The notes under the pieces: generated by a model
Told to the model about the DNA's origin: nothing
Databases searched by the model: none
The model's input: only the letters and a program-made list of their open reading frames with translations
Part shown: piece after piece, positions 1-6,488 of the stretch
How positions within the stretch are numbered: position 1 is the stretch's first letter
Layout: each line of letters opens with the position of its first letter
Source of the DNA: JBBDXA01 sp040902585
Lineage (GTDB): Bacteria > Planctomycetota > Phycisphaerae > Phycisphaerales > Phycisphaeraceae
Assembly: GCA_040902585.1 (NCBI GenBank)
Contig: JBBDXA010000123.1
Coordinates: 1-28,965, forward strand
Reading direction: 5' to 3'
Length of the DNA stretch: 28,965 nt
Translations under genes and position numbers: made by a program

Positions 1-530
1 CGCCAGAAGGCGACGTGATCGAAGCAGAATTGCGCGGGCAGGATGTCTTCGCCGGGTTCGTCTGGAGCACCATCCCGATAGGGTGGTGCTGAGGGCGCAC
101 GAGTATTCTGAGCCGTGGTTGTCGCAGTCGCCGCGGTGGTCGCCGTGGTTGTCGCGGTGGTGCGTGCGCCAATAGCACCGCCCTGTCGGGACGGTGCTCC
201 CGCGGGGGCCTTCTCGAAAAGTTCGATGACCTTCACGCTCAGGACCGCGTTGCGGATCGCTTCGAAGCCGAGCAGGACCACGGCCCGGTCCACGGTCGTG
301 ACATCGCGCACGCCGCGGTTGGCGGCCCGCACCATCGAGAGCACTTTCGCGGTCAATGCCTGATCGGAGCTGATGAGGGTGATGACTTCCTTGGCGTCGG
401 AATCCTCGCTGGAGGTGAGCGCAAGCAGGCGCGTGGCGACCATGGGCAGCGTGGGCAGAGCATCCACCTGCCGCAGGATCATCTCCAGGCGGCGCGTCTG
501 CGTCGGGTCATGGATTTCAGTTGCAGGCAT
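1..530 (-). CDS. HDOD-domain protein, N-terminal part (gene runs off the window)
   Basis: The frame is open from the ATG at 528-530 down to the window edge, so only 176 N-terminal residues are visible. Residues 17-105 read as the first half of an HDOD domain: VDALPTLPMVATRLLAL, then SSDQALTAKVLSMVRAAN and VDRAVVLLGFEAIRNAVLSV. HDOD proteins are regulators related to HD-domain hydrolases and usually lack phosphohydrolase activity. About 60 residues (107-168) rich in Ala, Thr and Pro interrupt the domain before FDHVAFW resumes the family pattern, where most family members have only a short linker. Most of that insert is coded by the inverted-repeat element at 64-200. The gene lies downstream of the response regulator at 634-1236 on the same strand, so the two may be co-transcribed. 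No clear Shine-Dalgarno precedes the ATG, which directly follows a heptamer array. Confidence 0.85.
   Translation of the reverse strand, partial: MPATEIHDPTQTRRLEMILRQVDALPTLPMVATRLLALTSSEDSDAKEVITLISSDQALTAKVLSMVRAANRGVRDVTTVDRAVVLLGFEAIRNAVLSVKVIELFEKAPAGAPSRQGGAIGARTTATTTATTAATATTTAQNTRAPSAPPYRDGAPDEPGEDILPAQFCFDHVAFW
64..200. repeat. Family A inverted-repeat element inside the HDOD gene
   Basis: Two 27-nt copies face each other at 64-90 and 174-200, separated by an 83-nt spacer of Ala/Thr codons. Read inward from the right copy the repeat starts AGCACCGCCCTGTCGGGA and ends CGGTGCTCC. Each copy is itself an imperfect hairpin (AGCACC pairing with GGTGCT). The same pair architecture recurs at 14679-14786. 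The element is translated in frame as HDOD residues 111-156. Confidence 0.85.
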
Positions 531-533
531 GTG

Positions 534-632
534 GGTCAGGAGTCAGGAGTCAGGAGTCAGGGGTCAGGGGTCAGGGGTCAGCAGACAGGCTCGAACGTCT
601 GGCTCCTGACTCCTGTCTCCTGACTCCTGTCT
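534..632. repeat. Family C heptamer array, two facing arms
   Basis: The left arm (534-587) is a run of degenerate 7-mers, GTCAGGA drifting to GTCAGGG. The right arm (601-632) carries the complementary CTCCTGA / CTCCTGT units. A centre of roughly 15-20 nt separates them, so the whole can fold into a long hairpin. It fills the gap between the response regulator stop and the HDOD start. Confidence 0.85.
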
Positions 633-633
633 T

Positions 634-1236
634 TCAGACCGCCAGCAGATCGCCCACGCGCGCAAGTAGTTGCGTGATATCGAACGGCTTTTTGATGAAG
701 TCATCCGCGCCGCTCTTGAGAAGGTCTTCGATCTCTTCCCGCTTCACGACGCCCGAGACGATGATCACCTTCGTGCCGGTGAGCGCGGGGTTGGTCCGCA
801 CCATGCGACAGACCACGTTGCCGTTGATGTCGGGCAGCATGTAGTCGAGGATGATGAGATCCGGCTTGAAGCTTTCCGTCAGAGCGCCGGCTTCGTAGCC
901 CGTCGATGCGGTCTTCACTTCAAATCGCCCGTCGCGAGAAAGGACATCGATGAAGAGCTGCACGATCTGCTCATCGTCATCGACGACGAGGATGCGCTTG
1001 CGGCCGCCTTCGAGCGCTTCGGTGGGAATCTCGTTCTCGCGCATGAAGCGGATCAGCTCCTCGCGCGGGATGCGCCTGAACCGGCTGCCCGGCACGCGGA
1101 ATCCCTTGAGACGCCCTGAATCGAAACAGCGGATGATGGTCTGCTGCGAGACTTTGCAGATGGAGGCTGCCTCGCCGGTCGTGAAGACCTGCTTCGTCTG
1201 CAACTCGACCTGACTGTCACCATTGTCTGAGCTCAT
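634..1236 (-). CDS. Response regulator with N-terminal excisionase/MerR-type HTH and C-terminal receiver domain
   Basis: The protein is 200 residues from the ATG at 1236; a GTG two codons upstream is possible, but AGGTG upstream fits the ATG. Residues about 17-66 form a helix-turn-helix of the excisionase/MerR type (FTTGEAASICKVSQQTIIRCF, then GFRVPGSRFRRIPREEL). Residues about 80-198 form a receiver domain: acidic triad DDD at 86-88, phospho-acceptor Asp131 in LIILDYMLPD, Ser161, and Lys183 in KKPFD. This order is reversed relative to OmpR/NarL-type regulators, where the receiver comes first. It probably binds DNA in response to a histidine kinase that is not in this window. The HDOD gene lies directly downstream. 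The function call is firm at domain level; the target genes are unknown. Confidence 0.9.
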   Translation of the reverse strand: MSSDNGDSQVELQTKQVFTTGEAASICKVSQQTIIRCFDSGRLKGFRVPGSRFRRIPREELIRFMRENEIPTEALEGGRKRILVVDDDEQIVQLFIDVLSRDGRFEVKTASTGYEAGALTESFKPDLIILDYMLPDINGNVVCRMVRTNPALTGTKVIIVSGVVKREEIEDLLKSGADDFIKKPFDITQLLARVGDLLAV

Positions 1237-1296
1237 GTCCACACCTCACGCGGTAAAGGGCGATGCGGAACGATGCCGACACGGGGTTGACCGATT

Positions 1297-1340
1297 CCCG
1301 GTCCCCCCGGTCCCCCGGTTCCCTGGTCCCCCGGTCCCCG
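1297..1340. repeat. GGTCCCCC-type short tandem repeat
   Basis: Five degenerate units of 7-9 nt based on GGTCCCC lie between the response regulator and the tRNA gene. About 105 bp further on (1447-1461) are two GGGCCAA-type units, the same monomer as the arrays at 6594-6628 and 20289-20394. The rest of 1243-1525 shows no gene. Confidence 0.6.
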
Positions 1341-1525
1341 ACTACCCAAACCGGACCTCCGGCGCATTTCGCCCAAATTGCCTACTTTGACAATCGGGAA
1401 AGCCGGCGCGCGACTTAATAGAGAATGGGTGGGGCCTAGCGAGAAGCGCCAAGGGCCAAGGGAAGAAGACTGGCCGCGACGGGAGTTATGGGACGAAAGA
1501 AGAGCAGCACCGCGAAGAAAGGAAA

Positions 1526-1598
1526 CTGGCCTGGTAGGACTCGAACCTACAACCCTCTGATCCAGAGTCAGATGTTCTACCAATTGAACTACAGGCCA
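1526..1598 (-). tRNA. tRNA-Gln (anticodon CTG)
   Basis: On the minus strand a complete 73-nt cloverleaf can be drawn. The acceptor stem is TGGCCTG/CAGGCCA and the D-stem GTTC/GAAC. The anticodon stem TCTGA/TCAGA encloses the loop CTCTGGA with anticodon CTG, and the T-arm is GTAGG-TTCGAGT-CCTAC. The U1-A72 first pair and G73 discriminator match bacterial tRNA-Gln. The 3' CCA is not encoded (GTTTCC follows), so it must be added by CCA-adding enzyme. A promoter lies 22-50 nt upstream. Confidence 0.95.
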
Positions 1599-1619
1599 AT
1601 ACAGTCTGACGAACACAGG

Positions 1620-1648
1620 ATCGTATGACAGCGTTGCGTATCGGTCAA
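1620..1648 (-). promoter_or_regulatory. Sigma70-type promoter of the tRNA-Gln gene
   Basis: On the minus strand TTGACC (1643-1648) is followed after exactly 17 nt by TACGAT (1620-1625). The tRNA 5' end is 21 nt beyond the -10 hexamer, leaving a short leader. Confidence 0.7.
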
Positions 1649-1673
1649 ACGTGAAGCACAACTGGAACGGCCT

Positions 1674-1750
1674 CTAACTCCCCTCCCTCCCAGGGAGGGG
1701 TTAGGGGAGGGTCGGGCGAACGGCTAACTCCCCTCCCTGGGAGGGAGGGG
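1674..1750. repeat. Two direct copies of a CTAACTCCCCTCCC hairpin
   Basis: Copy 1 (1674-1704) begins CTAACTCCCCTCCCT and folds back on AGGGAGGGGTTAG. Copy 2 (1724-1750) repeats the same left half and folds on AGGGAGGGG. A GC-rich spacer separates them. They lie between the rpe stop and the tRNA promoter on a stretch transcribed leftward, so they could stop or attenuate transcription, although no T-tract follows either. Confidence 0.7.
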
Positions 1751-1763
1751 AATCGGAAGCGTC

Positions 1764-2492
1764 TCACGCTTCGTGCAGCAGGCGAATCACTTCGCCGCGG
1801 TCGGTCGCCCCGAACAACGCTGAGGCGGTAACGAGCACATCCGCGCCAGCCGCGACCGCTTCCTTGGAAGTCTGCGGGTTCAGGCCGCCGTCCATCTCCA
1901 CGCGCAGGCGCCGGCCGCCCTTCTCGCGGGCCCAGCGGGTTTTCTCCAGAACCTGGGGCATGAACGCCTGCCCGCTGCGGCCGGGGTTCACACTCATCAC
2001 CAGCACCAGTTCCAGCTTCGAAAGGTACGGCTCAAGCCCGTGCGGCGCGGTGGGCGGGTTAACCACCATGCCTGCGTGCATGCCTGCCGCGTGAATGCGA
2101 TCGATCAGGGCGAAGGCATCGACAAGTCCCGCACGGGCGGGTTGGGCCGCAGGCAATGCCGCTTGAAGCGGCATTGCCGGGCGCGTGACTTCCAGGTGAA
2201 ATGAAAACAGGTTCGCGCCGGCTTTGGCGAAGGCCTCGACGTAGTCGCCGGGGTGCTCGACCATCAGGTGGACGTCGAGGTAGGTGTCGGGGAAGTGCTT
2301 GCGTAGGCCACGGATCATGTCCGCGCCCATGGTGAGGTTGGGAACGAAATGGCCGTCCATGACATCGATGTGCAGCAGGTCCGCGCCTTTGGAAAGCACA
2401 TCGGTGCAGTCGAGGGCCATGGCTCCGAAGTCGGCGGAGAGGATGGACGCGGCCACGAGCGGATGGGGCGGTTGGGCGGTGAGGTCAAGCAT
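1764..2492 (-). CDS. rpe: Ribulose-phosphate 3-epimerase
   Basis: This enzyme interconverts D-ribulose 5-phosphate and D-xylulose 5-phosphate in the pentose phosphate and Calvin pathways. The 242-residue product has the family signatures: AASILSADFG near the start, the metal/acid motif HIDVMDGHFVPN (His41, Asp43), DVHLMVE (His75), MSVNPGRSGQAF, and VEMDGGLN (Asp201). The ATG at 2492 fits the conserved N-terminus. A 16-codon upstream extension to 2540 is read partly from a repeat and is unlikely to be used. TAATCT 8 nt upstream and no Shine-Dalgarno suggest a leaderless mRNA. Between FHLEV and AGMHAGMVVNP the protein is about 20 residues longer than E. coli Rpe, and that insert contains the perfect palindrome at 2152-2178. 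Confidence 0.95.
   Translation of the reverse strand: MLDLTAQPPHPLVAASILSADFGAMALDCTDVLSKGADLLHIDVMDGHFVPNLTMGADMIRGLRKHFPDTYLDVHLMVEHPGDYVEAFAKAGANLFSFHLEVTRPAMPLQAALPAAQPARAGLVDAFALIDRIHAAGMHAGMVVNPPTAPHGLEPYLSKLELVLVMSVNPGRSGQAFMPQVLEKTRWAREKGGRRLRVEMDGGLNPQTSKEAVAAGADVLVTASALFGATDRGEVIRLLHEA
2152..2178. repeat. Family D perfect palindrome inside rpe
   Basis: The left arm GGCAATGCCGCTT (2152-2164) is perfectly complementary to AAGCGGCATTGCC (2166-2178) around a single central base. It is read in frame as Rpe residues 105-114, within a stretch absent from typical family members. Confidence 0.9.
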
Positions 2493-2567
2493 GGTGGAGC
2501 AGATTAGCTTGCCTTGCAGCGCCGGTCGAGAACGACCCATGACTCAGGACTTAGGACTCAGGACCCC

Positions 2568-2608
2568 AAAAAAAACAACCGGCCGATCCCAGGGGAGAAT
2601 CGGCCGGT
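2568..2608 (-). terminator. Rho-independent terminator after the porin gene
   Basis: On the minus strand the 10-bp perfect stem ACCGGCCGAT/ATCGGCCGGT (arms 2599-2608 and 2578-2587) with an 11-nt loop is followed by TTG and then eight T residues (2568-2575). It sits about 47 nt past the porin stop codon and separates porin transcription from rpe. Confidence 0.92.
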
Positions 2609-2655
2609 CGAATCAGTCCGCCGCCGGTAGGCGACGGACCGGGGTTATTCAGATT

Positions 2656-4044
2656 TTAGAACAGAAGCTGGAACTGAGCGCGAATCACGACGTTGTCCTT
2701 GGCGTGAATATCGCCGGGCGTGCCGGCAAAGGGAACGCCGCCGAAGCTCACGCCGCCGCCGGTGCCACCGCCCGAGAAGCCGTCGCCCGTGCCGAGGCCG
2801 CCGCCGTTTTCCGGACCGGCTGCCACCGCGCCGCCGCCCTGGACAAACCAGACGACGTCGAGGGTGAACTTCGCGTTGTGCTTGGCGAAGTAGTAGTTGA
2901 TACCGGCCGTGATGAAGTGATCGGTGCTGGTACCGAGGATGTCATCGTTGACCATATCGTAGCGGAGGAAAGGAACCCACTGGTCATTGATGTTGTAGTT
3001 CACTTCGACGGTGATGCCGATGGCGTCGACACTCGCACCCGGACCACCGTTGATGATGTGACCACCCGCGATAGCTGCGTAGATACCGATGTTGGCGAAT
3101 TCGCCTGAGGCATCCACGGTCCAGGACAGGTAGTTACCGGCACCGGCACCATTGGCACCGTCGCTGGTTTCAAAGTGAATGGCTGCACCGACGAGGACGC
3201 TGGTGCCTTCGCCCGTCCAGGCGATGAAGTCGTCACCCTGTTCCCAGGTACCCATGAGCTTGACATCGACGCGACCGGTGAGGGCGATTTCCGTCAGGTC
3301 GGTGCCAACGGGGCTCTGGAAGCTGTTCATGCCGTCGCTGATCGAGCCACGGACCTTGAACATTTCAGCGGTGTAGGTGACCTGAATCTGCTCGGCACGG
3401 TTGCCGGTGAAGAACTCGTTGAAGTACGAGCGTTCGACGCCGGTGGTGTACTTGGAGCTCATCAGTTCTTCACGGGTGAAGGGCAGCTTGAAGAGACCGA
3501 CATCGACCCGAAGGCCTTCAGCCAGTTCGGTGCCGACCCGCACGTCCTGGAAGAACGCGCCGCCGCCAGCCGCGATGCTGAGGACCACTTCGTAATCCCA
3601 CACGCGACCAGCCGTGACGTGGCCGGAGAAGCCGATCTTGGCGCGACGGACGTCGAACCCTTCGTCTTCCTTGTCGCCCGCGTTGGCGTTCTCGATGTTG
3701 AACAGGTAGCGGAACTGGATTTGACCCCAGATCTTCATGACATTGGCGCCATCGGCGCTGCCAACGAAGAAGTTGCCGTCGTGGCCGGCGGTAGCGCCGT
3801 CGGCCAGCAGGCTGGCGCGGGTGTCCGCGTCGTTGATCACGTCACGGATCAGACCCTTGATTTCTTCAGCACGCCGCTCGTTGAGCCAATTGGCGTTCTG
3901 TTTGCCTTCGACTTCAGCCAGGCGGTTGTTCAGACGCTGAACTTCCGCTCGCAGATCGGCATCGCTGGTATCGGCTCGGACCGCACCGGCGAGGCCCATC
4001 AGCAGGCTGCCGCCCAAGGCTAGGACAAGCTTGCATCGATTCAT
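2656..4044 (-). CDS. Outer-membrane porin of the Porin_O/P (OprP/OprO-like) type
   Basis: The 462-residue product begins with a clear signal peptide (MNRCKLVLALGGSLLMGLAG, probable cleavage after AVRA). A short helical, coiled-coil-like segment follows (about 27-75, DADLRAEVQRLNNRLAEVEGK). The rest looks like a beta barrel with alternating hydrophobic residues. The part around MKIWGQIQFRYLF, FDVRRAKIGFSG and VGLFKLPFTREELMSS matches phosphate-selective-porin-like proteins. It ends in Phe (QFQLLF), the usual beta-barrel assembly signal. AAGGAG at 4052-4057 with 7-nt spacing fixes the start. The gene is monocistronic: it has its own terminator and a long upstream region. Substrate cannot be told from sequence and no Pho box was seen. 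A coiled-coil plus barrel layout may anchor the porin to the cell wall (inference). Confidence 0.9.
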   Translation of the reverse strand: MNRCKLVLALGGSLLMGLAGAVRADTSDADLRAEVQRLNNRLAEVEGKQNANWLNERRAEEIKGLIRDVINDADTRASLLADGATAGHDGNFFVGSADGANVMKIWGQIQFRYLFNIENANAGDKEDEGFDVRRAKIGFSGHVTAGRVWDYEVVLSIAAGGGAFFQDVRVGTELAEGLRVDVGLFKLPFTREELMSSKYTTGVERSYFNEFFTGNRAEQIQVTYTAEMFKVRGSISDGMNSFQSPVGTDLTEIALTGRVDVKLMGTWEQGDDFIAWTGEGTSVLVGAAIHFETSDGANGAGAGNYLSWTVDASGEFANIGIYAAIAGGHIINGGPGASVDAIGITVEVNYNINDQWVPFLRYDMVNDDILGTSTDHFITAGINYYFAKHNAKFTLDVVWFVQGGGAVAAGPENGGGLGTGDGFSGGGTGGGVSFGGVPFAGTPGDIHAKDNVVIRAQFQLLF

Positions 4045-4051
4045 GGACCAA

Positions 4052-4057
4052 CTCCTT
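4052..4057 (-). promoter_or_regulatory. Strong ribosome-binding site of the porin gene
   Basis: AAGGAG on the minus strand, 7 nt before the ATG at 4044. It is one of the best Shine-Dalgarno sequences in the window and suggests high expression. Confidence 0.85.
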
Positions 4058-4146
4058 AAACAGGAACCACTCTTCGGTGGGGGTCACCCCTGCACCATCC
4101 ACATAGATGGCCAACCCCACGCGGCCCGACCGACATGGTCAGGACT

Positions 4147-4169
4147 TTCGACACCAACACAGTGTCGAA
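4147..4169. promoter_or_regulatory. Inverted repeat in the porin leader region
   Basis: TTCGACAC (4147-4154) and GTGTCGAA (4162-4169) form a perfect 8-bp stem with a 7-nt loop, 103 nt upstream of the porin ATG. It could be an operator or an mRNA leader hairpin. No T-tract makes it a terminator. Confidence 0.5.
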
Positions 4170-4745
4170 GTTTATTAACTTTCATCAAAGGGAAACTGAG
4201 AACTCGAACCGTGTGGCTTTGTGCATCGACCATCACGCGGACTCTGCCTCATTTTTTCTCATGCCGTTTGCTGTGGAACCAGGCATGAGTGCCTCAAAAC
4301 TGACCAGCGGAGGAATCATCCATGAAAGACACTGGTCGGAACCATATTGGGCGGCATTCTCCAAATGCCGGGTCAATTGTCAAGTACCGATTCACGAATC
4401 GTGTGGATAACATTAGCGTACTGGCGAATCCATCCGATTCCTCTGACCAGTGCATGTATCGAGCATCGCATCACCGCTTCCCCAATTATTTCTTGACAAT
4501 CTTGCGGGGGAAACCCGCCAATTTCAGGCCAAATCACCCAACGACCCGCTCTGAACACCGATCACAGGGTACTGACAATCCCCTTTAGACGGCACTTTGC
4601 CCATGTTTAAGGCACTCCACTTCTGCGGGCATCGGCATTTGAATGCCGGACTAAAATTGGATCGTAAACATCCGCAAAATATAATCTTACAACATTTTCC
4701 CCGTCTCAAGCATGGGGAATTGGCTGAATCAGGGTTCTGAGTCCG
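4170..4745. other. Gene-free, AT-richer region upstream of the porin
   Basis: No open frame here has convincing coding character. The stretch is visibly poorer in G+C than its surroundings. It holds two short hairpins with the same stem, CGGCATT/AATGCCG, at 4352-4370 and 4633-4648. A minus-strand TTGACA lies at about 4374-4379, just upstream of the first hairpin but without a good -10. A plus-strand promoter-like sequence is at 4657-4685. It probably holds the porin control region. Confidence 0.5.
4657..4685 (+). promoter_or_regulatory. Sigma70-like promoter pointing rightward
   Basis: TTGGAT (4657-4662), a 17-nt spacer and a perfect TATAAT (4680-4685). It points toward 4746, where the gene lies on the other strand, so it would make an antisense or small RNA. 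It could also be a chance match in AT-rich DNA. Confidence 0.4.
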
Positions 4746-6485
4746 CTAAATCGCGTGGTCTTCCGCCAATGGCTCCGCCGACCGCAGGCCCAGCCGATCC
4801 AGCAGCGCCGCGGCGAAGTTCACCGCCACCCAGCATTCGATGGCAAAGGGGAGGAATCCCAGAAAACCAAGCCACGGCATCTCGAAATATCGGAACGATT
4901 CAGTTGCGCCCAGGAAGGGCAGATGGTAGGTCCACTTCGCCAGGGCCCAGTAGTTCCAGAACTCCCATAACAAGCCACACAAGGCGCCGCCCGCCATCAG
5001 GGCGAGGAAGCGGCCCCAGCGGCCGGCTTTCCAGTCGCCGATCATGCTCGGCCCGCGCATCCAGTAACAAAGCGGGTCCAGCAGGAAGATCACGCCCACC
5101 CACAGCGCCATGCACGACAGCGGGTCCTGCACGAGGATCGACCAGGCTGTCCACCCGATGCCCAGGGCGAAGCACGTGGCCGAGAGACTCCGCGTGATCA
5201 CCGCTATCGCCAGTCCCGGCCAAAGCAGCATCGCCATCGTCGAGCGAATGCTCAGGGCTGCGGGTGGTCCCTCATCGCCCGCCATCAATAGAAGGATCAC
5301 GCCCGCCAGGATCGCGTGCGTACACATCACGACAGCCCAGGGGAACCAACCGTTGACCTTCGCATCGCGAATCGTGAGTCGACGCCAGCCCATCGCAAGC
5401 AGGGCCTGGGCGGCGAGCAGCATACCTGGCGTGATGGCGGCGAAGGCGATGAAGTAACCCCCGATGCGCGTGAGTCCGTCATCGGGCAACCCGTGGTATC
5501 GCCAGGCATCGATGTAGGCGAAGTTGATCCAATCGAAGAAGCACCAGGTGGGCACGCTCGCCAGCCAGGCGACGATGAACCGATTCGGCCGGGCGCGAAG
5601 GGAGGCAATCGCCGGGTTTCTTTGCCGTCGCGCCAGCAGGACGAGCAGGCCATCGAAGATCAGGAGGTAACCGATCCAGCAGATCGGCGTCATGTTGGCG
5701 GAGAACACACGCGCGACCTCGGCGAATACGCCTTGCGGCCAGGGGATGTCCTGAACCGTCGCGTTGTGCCCGACCACGAGCCCGCCGCGAAGGGCCACAT
5801 CTATAAAGAGAAAGATCTCGCTGATGATGATCAGCTTCAGACCGACAAGCAGCGTCCAGGGCCAGCGCGTGGTCTTCGGATCAGGCTGGGGTTCAAGCCC
5901 GATGGCGAGGTCCGCCGAGCCGTCGGGGTAGGGCCCGGCCGCTGAGGTTTCGGAACGTGACGTGTTTACAGGCGTCGCCCCGCTGCTGACTGCGTCAGGT
6001 GTGACCTCACCACGCGAACCCTGTTCACCGAAGGCATCATCACTCGCGGTTGAACCGGCGGAAGCGGAAGGATGAGGCGATTCAAACTTCACCTCGCTGA
6101 TACGCGAGTCGAGGCTTTGAGGGTCTTCGAGGGGAATCGCAGAACAGTGAACAGCGCTCGCGCCAAGGTGAACGGCGTTCACGTCTGACTGAGCGCCGTT
6201 GAGAGGTTGGTTTTTCGCCTGTTTTTGCTCATTTCTCACCGTCTCGCGAACAGCCGACGCGGAAACTTCACGCCGCCGGCCGAGCGCGAAGAACCGGCTG
6301 ACAAGGGGCATCACCACCGTTTCCAGCAGCGAAGGCTGTGGCTCGACCTTGTGGCATGGCACATCGTTTTCGCCTTCAGGTTCACCTTCCACAGCGACAG
6401 CCACCGCGCTCGACGCCTCAAGCGTCGCTTCGTGTGTGTCCATCCCTGGAGCTTCATGGCCGGCATCCTGCCAGCCTTGGGTCAC
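4746..6485 (-). CDS. Uncharacterised multispanning membrane protein with long disordered N-terminus
   Basis: The 579-residue product starts at a GTG three bases after the scpA stop, implying translational coupling; an ATG 14 codons in (6443) is an alternative. Residues 1-200 are hydrophilic, rich in Ser, Ala, Glu and Pro, and probably disordered. Residues about 207-570 contain nine or ten hydrophobic helices. The C-terminal third has a distinctive aromatic pattern (LLWEFWNYWALAKWTYHLPFLG, then FEMPWLGFLGFLPFAIECWVAVN) that looks conserved rather than random. I do not recognise the family and give no function. Its link to scpA, where scpB might be expected, may reflect only shared transcription. 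Confidence 0.75.
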   Translation of the reverse strand: MTQGWQDAGHEAPGMDTHEATLEASSAVAVAVEGEPEGENDVPCHKVEPQPSLLETVVMPLVSRFFALGRRREVSASAVRETVRNEQKQAKNQPLNGAQSDVNAVHLGASAVHCSAIPLEDPQSLDSRISEVKFESPHPSASAGSTASDDAFGEQGSRGEVTPDAVSSGATPVNTSRSETSAAGPYPDGSADLAIGLEPQPDPKTTRWPWTLLVGLKLIIISEIFLFIDVALRGGLVVGHNATVQDIPWPQGVFAEVARVFSANMTPICWIGYLLIFDGLLVLLARRQRNPAIASLRARPNRFIVAWLASVPTWCFFDWINFAYIDAWRYHGLPDDGLTRIGGYFIAFAAITPGMLLAAQALLAMGWRRLTIRDAKVNGWFPWAVVMCTHAILAGVILLLMAGDEGPPAALSIRSTMAMLLWPGLAIAVITRSLSATCFALGIGWTAWSILVQDPLSCMALWVGVIFLLDPLCYWMRGPSMIGDWKAGRWGRFLALMAGGALCGLLWEFWNYWALAKWTYHLPFLGATESFRYFEMPWLGFLGFLPFAIECWVAVNFAAALLDRLGLRSAEPLAEDHAI

Positions 6486-6488
6486 CAG

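Noticed and set aside
534..632. A CRISPR array was considered because of regularly repeated units.
   Set aside because: Units are 7 nt with no spacers, and no cas genes are present.
1233..1661. A minus-strand open frame covering the tRNA.
   Set aside because: It translates the tRNA-Gln and repeat DNA. The cloverleaf is complete, so this is not a protein gene.
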